From JBCBZH01 sp039815415 (GTDB lineage: Bacteria; Bacteroidota; Rhodothermia; Rhodothermales; Rubricoccaceae), in NCBI GenBank assembly GCA_039815415.1, contig JBCBZH010000110.1:1-12317 (forward strand): DNA of 12,317 nucleotides. The letters are read 5' to 3'. Shown here one piece after another: positions 6,517 through 12,317 of the stretch. A program made the translations under genes and the position numbers. Position 1 is the first letter of the stretch, and each line of letters opens with the position of its first letter. Below the pieces are notes generated by a model. That model worked only from the letters and a program-made list of their open reading frames with translations, was not told where the DNA came from and did not search any database.

Positions 6517-7026
6517 TCAATCGGTCTCGCTCAGGTCGCGGTGCCCGAAATAGTACAGGCAGTGCTTCAGCTTGGATGCCTTCTGCGGCCCGAACCCGGG
6601 CAACGCCTTGACGCGCTTCTCGACCTCGGCGTTGGTGCCTTCGGCCCAGAGCCCGGCGGCGGATCCTTCATACTCGTCCGCTAGAATGCGGGCGTTCTGC
6701 TGCGTCAGGTCCACCATCTTGTTGGTGAACCGATGGACAGCAGGTGACTGGGTGAACGCGTCTGCGAAGGCCTCTCGGTTCATGTCTGCGATGCGGGCCA
6801 TGTCGAAGTGGCCGAGCCGCTGATGGAGCTTGTAGGGCCCCACGAAGGCCGTTTCGGCGAGAACGCGCTGGTCATAGAGCAGCCCGAAGAGCACGGCGTT
6901 GGGATCGTCGCGGAGAAATTGATCCGCTGTGAGGTCCTTCGTGGCAGTGCCTTCGGTGGCGAGGCGGTCCAGCATGCGGACGAGGCCACCCTCGAGGTGG
7001 GAGTAGTCGGAGGCGTCGAGAGGCAT
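6517..7026 (-). CDS. HhH-GPD-type base-excision DNA repair-like protein (TIGR03252-like)
   Basis: The 169-residue protein shows DPNAVLFGLLYDQRV (41-55), TAFVGP (59-64), SPAVHRF (94-100) and the helix-hairpin-helix LPGFGPQKA (142-150). This series matches the uncharacterised HhH-GPD family best known from Actinobacteria (TIGR03252), whose members carry NPFALLVGMLLDQQV..AFAGP and LPGFGEQKA. Such proteins resemble DNA glycosylases of the Nth/MutY fold but their substrate is unknown. This one ends soon after the hairpin and is somewhat shorter than usual, so the region where glycosylases carry the catalytic Asp is short or absent. It follows cysS by 36 bases on the same strand and probably shares its transcript. 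Confidence 0.85.
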   Translation of the reverse strand: MPLDASDYSHLEGGLVRMLDRLATEGTATKDLTADQFLRDDPNAVLFGLLYDQRVLAETAFVGPYKLHQRLGHFDMARIADMNREAFADAFTQSPAVHRFTNKMVDLTQQNARILADEYEGSAAGLWAEGTNAEVEKRVKALPGFGPQKASKLKHCLYYFGHRDLSETD

Positions 7027-7062
7027 GGGCTGTTAGTCCAACAATGAAAACGGGCTGGCGAC

Positions 7063-8634
7063 TCACACGCGCCGCCAGGTGGGACCTGAAGGCGTGTCCA
7101 TCACCTCGATGCCCATCGCGTCAATCTCATCACGGATGGCATCGGCACGGGCCCAGTCCTTGACCGCACGCGCGTCGGTGCGCTCCTGAAGGAGTCGCTC
7201 CACGGTGGCCGCCAACTCGTCGGTGTCCTCGGTCGCGGACGGGGCCTCGCCCTCATGGCGAACAATGCCGAGCAGAGCCTGCACCTTGTCGAGAAAGGCG
7301 GAACCGGCGTGCGCCGCATCCTGTGAGAGCCCTCCGGTCCGGTGGAGAGACAGAATCTCATTGGCGCCTCGGAGCGAGGCCGCCAACGCAACGGGCGTGT
7401 TGAGATCCTCGGCCATCGCGGCCAGAGCCTCGGCATAGGCCGTATCGAGAGTGGCCGCCAGCTCGTGCGTGCCTTCTTGCTCTGTCGGCGTCGAGCTGGC
7501 GAGGGCGTCTTCGACAGCGGTGTACGCGTCGGCATAGCGCTGGCGGTTTTTGCGGGCGTCGTCCAGCGCCTTGCGGGTGAAGTTGAACGGCTTGGCGTAG
7601 TGGCCGCTCATCAGCACAATCCGCAGCGCGAGCGGGTCTACGGGGGCTCCCCAATCTTCACGGCCTCCGTCCTCCGGCGTCGCTGTGAGGTCACGGACGG
7701 TGAGGAAGTTGCCTTTCGACTTCGACATCTTCTCGCCTTCCACCTGAAGGAAGCGCGTGTGCATCCAGTAGCGCGAGAACGGCTTGCCACTGAGAGCCTC
7801 GGCCTGTGCGATTTCGCATTCGTGGTGGGGGAAGCGGAGGTCTTCGCCGCCGCCGTGCAGGTCGATGGTTTCGCCGAGGTACTTCTGGGCCATCACCGAG
7901 CATTCCATATGCCAGCCGGGGAAGCCCCAGCCGCCCGTGCCCTGGGTGAATGGCGAGTGCCATTGCATAAGGTGTCCGGGGTCCTTCTTCCACAGGGCGA
8001 AGTCGCGCGGGTCTCGCTTGGCGCTGTCCTGAACCACCTCGCGCGATGCGCTCGCGGCGCCCTCCGCCAGCGCGTCAGCGTCGGAGTTGCCCGAGAGCTT
8101 GCCGTAGTCCGGGAACGACGGGACGTGGAAGTAGACGCCGTCGTCGGTCTCGTAAGCGTTTCCGTTGTCGATCAGCGCCTGAACGGCCTCGATCTGCTCG
8201 CGGACGTGCTCTGTGGCCCTGGGGCGCACGTCGGGTTCGTGGAGACCGAGCAACTGCCAATCGCGCACCAGCGCGTCGGTGTAATGACGGGCGAGATCCC
8301 ACACGTTCTCGAAGGCTTCGCCCTCTTTGGAGGCGAGGGCCTTCGCCAGCTTGTCCTCGCCGGACGCATCGGCCACGTCATCCTCAGTCAGGTGGCCTAC
8401 ATCCGTCACGTTGGACACATAGCGAACCGCCCAGCCGAGTGCACTGGCAGTTCGTACGACCAGGTCGGCGGTCAGAAACGACCTGAAGTTGCCGATGTGG
8501 GCGTAGCTGTAGACGGTGGGGCCGCAGGAGTAGAACCGCAGGAGCGGTCGTCCATCTGGGGAGTGGGCGGCAGGTTCGACCGTCTGGACGGAGCGCGAGA
8601 GCGTATCGCGAAGCTGGAGCGGAGGCGTAGACAC
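7063..8634 (-). CDS. cysS: Cysteinyl-tRNA synthetase
   Basis: This class I aminoacyl-tRNA synthetase charges tRNA-Cys with cysteine, using ATP. With the start at GTG 8634 the protein has 523 residues. It shows YSCGPTVY with zinc-ligand Cys37, HIGN (46-49, the HIGH-type motif), GWHMECS with Cys245, FPHHECE with His270 and Glu274, and KMSKSKGN (302-309, the ATP-site loop). The spacing of Cys245, His270 and Glu274 equals that of the zinc ligands of the E. coli enzyme. The frame can be opened to a TTG at 8697, adding 21 residues, but those lie before the family's usual N-terminus and look non-conserved. It is complete and looks functional. It heads a likely two-gene unit with the HhH-GPD gene. 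Confidence 0.97.
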   Translation of the reverse strand: MSTPPLQLRDTLSRSVQTVEPAAHSPDGRPLLRFYSCGPTVYSYAHIGNFRSFLTADLVVRTASALGWAVRYVSNVTDVGHLTEDDVADASGEDKLAKALASKEGEAFENVWDLARHYTDALVRDWQLLGLHEPDVRPRATEHVREQIEAVQALIDNGNAYETDDGVYFHVPSFPDYGKLSGNSDADALAEGAASASREVVQDSAKRDPRDFALWKKDPGHLMQWHSPFTQGTGGWGFPGWHMECSVMAQKYLGETIDLHGGGEDLRFPHHECEIAQAEALSGKPFSRYWMHTRFLQVEGEKMSKSKGNFLTVRDLTATPEDGGREDWGAPVDPLALRIVLMSGHYAKPFNFTRKALDDARKNRQRYADAYTAVEDALASSTPTEQEGTHELAATLDTAYAEALAAMAEDLNTPVALAASLRGANEILSLHRTGGLSQDAAHAGSAFLDKVQALLGIVRHEGEAPSATEDTDELAATVERLLQERTDARAVKDWARADAIRDEIDAMGIEVMDTPSGPTWRRV

Positions 8635-8866
8635 GGCACAAGGGGGAGACGCGGTCAAGCTACCCGGCGGTTGCAGGCTGTGTCCAGCAGCTCCCAATCG
8701 CTGGAAAGACCCGTTGAACCTGATCTGTCATGATCGCAGGGAATAGCGGTCCTGATCGAGTCGTCGTCCAGGGTAGGGTTGGAGGTCGCAGTGATCATGA
8801 GATCGTAGCGTGTACCCATCATCCGGTGTGCGGCTCTTTCTAGGGAAGACCCCGAGCTTCCATCTG

Positions 8867-8986
8867 TCAGCCGAGTCGGGCGATTTCCTCGTCGCGTGGG
8901 ATGCCGTTGCCGGGGAAGACACGGACGCCGTCGTCGCGGAGTTGGCGTCGCCAGCGCGGGATGAGGTCGGCGTTGATGCCGAGTCC
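8867..8986 (-). mobile_element. Relic of an IS3-family transposase OrfA (HTH_Tnp_1)
   Basis: On the minus strand the frame reads GLGINADLIPRWRRQL, then RDDGVRVFPGNGIPRDEEIARLG, then TGA. This matches the middle of OrfA of IS3-family elements (helix-turn-helix LGIN..L.RW, then AFPGNG.PRDEE.ARL). The first 25-30 residues are missing, the following leucine-zipper part is cut by the stop, and no OrfB is present, so it is a decayed fragment and not a working element. It lies between cysS and the sigma factor gene and may have reshaped their promoters. Confidence 0.75.
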
Positions 8987-8994
8987 GGCAGGCC

Positions 8995-9034
8995 GGGGGG
9001 AGATCAATCAGAGGGCATTGGGGGCAGATCAATC
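8995..9034. repeat. Direct repeat GGGGGNAGATCAATC, two copies 25 bases apart
   Basis: GGGGGGAGATCAATC (8995-9009) and GGGGGCAGATCAATC (9020-9034) differ at one base. They lie just outside the OrfA relic on its 5' side. Read on the minus strand (GATTGATCTGCCCCC) they look like an IS3-type terminal repeat, so they may be remains of one or two element ends. The complementary right end was not found. Confidence 0.5.
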
Positions 9035-9109
9035 CAATGCGTGTGGTATGTGTTGTACTGCTCCAACGCATCGGCGAGTTGTAGTTTGCTAGCCTTATCA
9101 CTCCGAGCA

Positions 9110-9699
9110 ATGTCCGGTCCAGCTAACCAATCGCTGCAGCGCTCGCAACGCGGCGATGTTGAGGCGCGGGATTCCCTGTATGAGATTCTCTATAGCGAGT
9201 TACGGTCTCGGGCCGTGTCCCAGCTTCGAGGAGAGCGTGCGAACCACACCTTAACGCCGACGGCTCTTGTCCACGAAACGTACCTCGCGCTGGCGGGCCA
9301 AGAAGACAACTGGAACGATCACCACCACCTGCTCGCCGTTGCCTCGACGGCAATGCGCCACCTGTTAGTCGATTACGCACGTCGTCGAGGGGCAATCAAA
9401 CGGGGGGGGAGGCCGTTCGGGTACCACTGGATACGGTCAACGGGGTCCTCGTGGCTGCGGGTGTCAGCATTAGATCGAGTGAATCCGTAGAGGCCCTGCT
9501 CGATTTTGATCGTGCTCTCACTGGGCTTGGGCAACGCGACGCTCGCCTCGTAGACGTAGTCGAGTGCCGGGTGTTCGGAGGGCTCACGGTCCCTGAGACA
9601 GCCAGCGCACTCAACCTGTCTTCAGCGACTGTGGACCGGTCGTGGGCCAAGGCTCGGGCGTACTTGCGCGTCGCGATGGCCGAGAGGGAGGCGCCGTGA
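9110..9699 (+). pseudogene. ECF sigma factor (Sigma70_ECF / TIGR02999 type), frame broken at a G8 tract
   Basis: The first part (from ATG 9110) shows sigma region 2 with HTLTPTALVHETYLALAG and MRHLLVDYARRRGAIKRGG. In the -1 frame the second part reads EAVRVPLDTVNG and then region 4, with FGGLTVPETASALNLSSATVDRSWAKARAYL, ending at TGA 9697. The two halves meet at eight Gs (9402-9409). One extra G would join them into a 196-residue protein of normal family length. As given, the first frame runs on to TAG 9488-9490 and lacks region 4. Causes could be a homopolymer sequencing error, a recent mutation, or slippage that switches the gene. Such sigma factors usually pair with a neighbouring Ser/Thr kinase, as here, and would direct RNA polymerase to the promoters of their own regulon. 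Confidence 0.9.
9686..9691 (+). promoter_or_regulatory. Ribosome binding site GGGAGG that sets the kinase start
   Basis: GGGAGG lies four bases before GTG 9696 and inside the end of the sigma factor gene. It is the clearest Shine-Dalgarno-like sequence in the window. It supports GTG 9696 over the upstream in-frame ATG at 9642. Confidence 0.55.
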
Positions 9700-12140
9700 C
9701 AAGGGCGAAGGATTGGGCGGCTGTCGATCAGCTTTTCGACCGCGCCCTCGACCTTCCCGTTGGGCAGCGCGCGGAGTTCGTACGCGAGGTTGCAGGGCAG
9801 GACAGTGATTTGCGCGAACGATTGGAGCGGTTGCTTGAGGCTACCGAAGAAGGGTTTACGGAGGGGGCCCAGGCCATCGTCGATCCGCTTCTCCCTGAGC
9901 GGCCCAGCACCGTCGGTCCTTTCCGACTCTGCGAGACGCTCGGCCACGGTGGAATGGGAGTGGTATTTCGCGCTGAGCGCAACCGGGAGGGGAGCACGCA
10001 GGAGGTGGCCGTTAAGATGATCCGTCCGGATCTCTTCCCGTTGGCGTCCGCCGATACCCTGCGCCGATTCGCACAAGAGCGGGCTGTGCTCTCGCGTCTG
10101 GAGCACCCCCACATTGCTCGATTCATCGACGGAGGCGAGACCTCAGAGGGGACACCCTTTCTGGTCATGGAATATGTCCATGGCGTACCCATCACAGCAT
10201 TCTGTGTCGAAGAGGCTCTCCCGCTCCGAGAGCGTATCCAGTTGATCCAGGTCATCGCTCAGGCGGTAGCATTCGCACACCGTCAGCTCGTTGTCCACCG
10301 CGATCTCAAGCCCTCCAATCTTCTCATTGCTCGTGGGAAAGAAGGCGCCGCAACGCCAAAAGTGATTGACTTCGGTATTGCGAAGCTGCTCACGCCTACC
10401 GTAGCTGACGTTGACACTCCACTCACGGCCACCGGCATCCACTTGTTGACGCCGGAGTACGCCGCCCCGGAGCAACTCGGTGGTGGAGATGTGGGCATCG
10501 CTGCCGACATCTACGCCCTTGGAGCCATCCTATATGAGGTACTGACAGGTGTCCGCCCCTTTCAGGCTGAGTCCAGAGAAGCACTAGAACGGATCGTTCG
10601 GCACACGCCGCCGACACGTCCAAGCCTGCGCCTCAAGGAGTCAACCAAAAGCCAAGCAGGCATCTCGCAGCGCCATCTTCGGGGCGACCTTGACTGGATT
10701 TGTCTCAGGGCGCTCCGCAAAGACCCTGAACAGCGGTACCGTTCTGCCTCAGAGCTAGCGGACGACCTCGAGAATTATCTCCAGGGGCGCCCGGTGTTGG
10801 CACGACGCCCCACACTTCGCTACCGGGCGTCGCGGTTTGTCCGGCGCAACGGGGTGTCTCTGGTCGTTGTGGTCGCATTGCTGCTAACGCTGCTTGGCGG
10901 GCTTGGCGCCTCGCTGTGGCAGGCACACGTCGCGACTGTAGAGCGGGACCGTGCCACCGCTGAGGCTCGGCGTGCAGAAGAGGCCTCAGCATTCCTGGCG
11001 GACCTGCTTGCCCTCGGGGACCCTTTCAATGCACCTACCCTGACTCCCCCGGAGGCCTTGGCCGACACAGGCCTGGCACGACTTCAACGTGCATCCACTA
11101 TGGATCCGATGCTAAAGGCAGCCATTGCGTGCCAACTAGCTGAAGTATTTGGGGGGCAGGGCCGCTTTGGATTGGAGGAGGCCTCTGCGCGCTTTGCCAT
11201 CGAAGTGCTCTCTGGAACGAACGATCCTCCTCCTGAGCGATTGGCGGAAGCGTATCTGGCCCATTCGGCTCCTTTACGGGTCCTGGGACGCTATGAAGAG
11301 GCCATCGTGGCTGCTCGCCGCGCTGCCCACTACGACAGCGCTTCGGTACAGGGTACGCTCTTCGGTGATATCGCAGTCGAGTTGGCGATAGGGCTTGCTG
11401 AATCAGGGCAGCCCGATGACGCCATTGAGGTGGCACGAGAGGCACTTACAACACTCGAGTCATCTGTAGGTGCGGACTCCTTGACGTTGCTGTACCTACT
11501 CGATACCCAAGCTGCGGCACTCGATGCCGCCGGGCGCATCGACGAAGCTCTCGTTGTGGGGGAGCGAGCTGTCGCTGTTTCGAAAGCCGTTCGTGGGACG
11601 GAGTCTGCAGCAGCCCAGATCGTCCCGCACAACTACGCGCTCATCCTCATCAGTGCGAAGCGCTACACCGAGGCTTATACAGTCCTCTCCGAGGTCGTCC
11701 GCAACGAAGCCATTGCACTAGGGAGCAACCATCCAGCACGGGCAATTTCTCAATCCAACCTCGCTGATCTTGAACTGCGCACAGGCCGGATTCGAGCCGC
11801 TTGGGAACGTGCGGCTGAGGCCGGAGAAATACTGGTTGGCGTCGGAGGCGAAGGCGCGGCTGTTTCAGTTCGCCTCGTTGAGGCTGTAGCTCTTGCGCGG
11901 CTGGGAAGAATCGTAGACGCGGATAGTTTGTTTCGCCGCGTATTGGCGCCCGGCGAACAGACCTTGCAGCCCTACGATCAGGCCGATGCCGAGTATCTGT
12001 TCGGCGTCTTTCTCTACCGAACCGGGCAGTACCGCCATGGTGCTGTGTTCCGAGAGCGAGCCGCGCAGGTCTTGAGTCCGAGTGATCTGGACGACTTGGA
12101 TGGTCTCTTCGGTGGTTGGCGTACCGCCGCAGGCACATGA
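9696..12140 (+). CDS. Transmembrane Ser/Thr protein kinase with C-terminal TPR-like domain
   Basis: With GTG 9696 as start the protein has 814 residues. An N-terminal helical segment (about 5-60, WAAVDQLFDRALDLP...) is typical of sigma-linked kinases. The kinase domain follows, with P-loop GHGGMGVVF (83-91), Lys107 in VAVK, HRDLKPSN (Asp203, Asn208), DFG (225-227) and APE (257-259), so the catalytic residues are intact. One membrane span (about 387-408) follows, then a short coiled-coil stretch and a long region of TPR-like helical pairs (about 430-800) that should lie outside the cytoplasmic membrane and sense a partner. The start overlaps the sigma factor stop (GTGA). In Vibrio the kinase PknT phosphorylates and activates the sigma factor EcfP of a related group; a similar partnership here is inference. 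Codon use looks less GC-biased than in cysS or trpE. Confidence 0.93.
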   Translation: MTRAKDWAAVDQLFDRALDLPVGQRAEFVREVAGQDSDLRERLERLLEATEEGFTEGAQAIVDPLLPERPSTVGPFRLCETLGHGGMGVVFRAERNREGSTQEVAVKMIRPDLFPLASADTLRRFAQERAVLSRLEHPHIARFIDGGETSEGTPFLVMEYVHGVPITAFCVEEALPLRERIQLIQVIAQAVAFAHRQLVVHRDLKPSNLLIARGKEGAATPKVIDFGIAKLLTPTVADVDTPLTATGIHLLTPEYAAPEQLGGGDVGIAADIYALGAILYEVLTGVRPFQAESREALERIVRHTPPTRPSLRLKESTKSQAGISQRHLRGDLDWICLRALRKDPEQRYRSASELADDLENYLQGRPVLARRPTLRYRASRFVRRNGVSLVVVVALLLTLLGGLGASLWQAHVATVERDRATAEARRAEEASAFLADLLALGDPFNAPTLTPPEALADTGLARLQRASTMDPMLKAAIACQLAEVFGGQGRFGLEEASARFAIEVLSGTNDPPPERLAEAYLAHSAPLRVLGRYEEAIVAARRAAHYDSASVQGTLFGDIAVELAIGLAESGQPDDAIEVAREALTTLESSVGADSLTLLYLLDTQAAALDAAGRIDEALVVGERAVAVSKAVRGTESAAAQIVPHNYALILISAKRYTEAYTVLSEVVRNEAIALGSNHPARAISQSNLADLELRTGRIRAAWERAAEAGEILVGVGGEGAAVSVRLVEAVALARLGRIVDADSLFRRVLAPGEQTLQPYDQADAEYLFGVFLYRTGQYRHGAVFRERAAQVLSPSDLDDLDGLFGGWRTAAGT

Positions 12141-12215
12141 GTTTGTGACGTGGTGAGGTGATAGACCTCGAAAGCCCGCTTATGAGATAAAGGCCTCTTG
12201 CCACTACTCTCGCCC

Positions 12216-12317
12216 ATGCGGCTGTTCTACGTCGTCGTCTCTTGCATCGTCCTAGGAGCGTGCGCTCACCATGACGCATTCCTGTACAATGCTTCGACAC
12301 CCGATGAGCCGCTCCCG
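12216..12317 (+). CDS. Probable lipoprotein, 5' part only
   Basis: The ATG at 12216 opens a frame that runs off the window after 34 codons. It begins MRLFYVVVSCIVLGACAHHDAF: one positive charge, a hydrophobic core and a lipobox LGAC with Cys16, so a type II signal peptide is likely. The rest is unknown. It follows the kinase by 75 bases on the same strand and could be the envelope partner of its extracytoplasmic TPR region. Confidence 0.65.
   Translation, partial: MRLFYVVVSCIVLGACAHHDAFLYNASTPDEPLP

Larger units (their letters stand above)
631..7501. repeat. Dispersed 10-mer CGAGCTGGCG, 11 copies
   Basis: Exact copies on the plus strand start at 681, 783, 3505, 4803 and 7492. Exact copies on the minus strand occupy 631-640, 1225-1234, 2092-2101, 3656-3665, 4474-4483 and 7456-7465. 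They fall in trpE, the L,D-transpeptidase, the peptidase-like gene and cysS in at least four reading contexts (ELA, RQL, LAS, RAG), and in two gaps between genes (1225 and 4803). No exact copy occurs after 7501. The span given covers the first to the last copy. Confidence 0.6.
8635..9109. other. Gene-less stretch between cysS and the sigma factor gene
   Basis: No intact gene is visible in these 475 bases. The central and right parts hold an IS3-type OrfA relic and a direct repeat (listed separately). In 8728-8800, TCATGATCGC (8728-8737) and GTGATCATGA (8791-8800) form an inverted repeat matching at nine of ten positions, 53 bases apart. The divergent promoters of cysS and the sigma factor gene should lie here, but I could not identify convincing -35/-10 boxes on either side. 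Confidence 0.6.

Noticed and set aside
7342..8733. 463-codon ORF on the plus strand, antisense to cysS
   Set aside because: cysS on the other strand is certain with all active-site motifs; the antisense frame has no recognisable family.
8728..8800. Inverted repeat TCATGATCGC / GTGATCATGA as an operator
   Set aside because: The arms are 53 bases apart with one mismatch, and short GATC-rich words recur in this stretch; noted only in the gene-less region entry.
8655..9110. 151-codon minus-strand ORF between cysS and the sigma gene
   Set aside because: Over the OrfA relic it is in the wrong frame and Pro/Arg-rich; the real remnant homology lies in a neighbouring frame.
12155..12169. GAGGT-GATAG-ACCTC hairpin after the kinase as a terminator
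   Set aside because: Only five pairs and no T-run follow; too weak to call.

Overview
The window is GC-rich, densely packed bacterial DNA from a Gram-negative organism. Lipoprotein, single-pass envelope and YcbB-type L,D-transpeptidase genes are present, and clear Shine-Dalgarno sequences are mostly absent. A member of Bacteroidota/Rhodothermota is plausible, but that is an inference from gene style, not a proven placement.

Left part (1-3940, all minus strand). An L,D-transpeptidase gene overlaps by 8 bases a gene for a small membrane-anchored protein. Three codons after the stop of that second gene, in the same frame, lies an unlisted 24-codon ORF containing Trp-His-Trp-Trp. It is followed by a strong intrinsic terminator and then trpE. 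This has the layout of a tryptophan attenuator. trpE itself breaks off near position 87 in AT-rich sequence unlike its surroundings, so the last fifth to quarter of anthranilate synthase I is missing here.

Middle part (3973-8634). A plus-strand gene encodes a protein with a papain/C39-like Cys-His-Asp pattern and a glycine-rich segment. It converges on a minus-strand TerC/Alx-type membrane protein gene. Further right, on the minus strand, are a small membrane-anchored hypothetical gene, a short stretch with three palindromes, and a two-gene unit of cysS (cysteinyl-tRNA synthetase) followed by an HhH-GPD-like DNA repair gene.

Right part (8635-12317). A 475-base gene-less stretch holds a relic of an IS3-family OrfA and a 15-base direct repeat. 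Beyond it, on the plus strand, is an ECF sigma factor of the Sigma70_ECF/TIGR02999 type. Its frame is broken at a run of eight Gs; one more G would restore a 196-residue protein. Its stop overlaps (GTGA) the start of a transmembrane Ser/Thr protein kinase with TPR-like repeats. The start of a lipoprotein gene follows. Sigma factor and kinase probably form one envelope-sensing signalling unit.

Most noteworthy: the trp leader in front of a broken trpE; the G8 tract that switches the sigma-factor frame; and a 10-mer, CGAGCTGGCG, that occurs 11 times on both strands between 631 and 7501, in several reading frames and between genes, but not at all in the last 4.8 kb.
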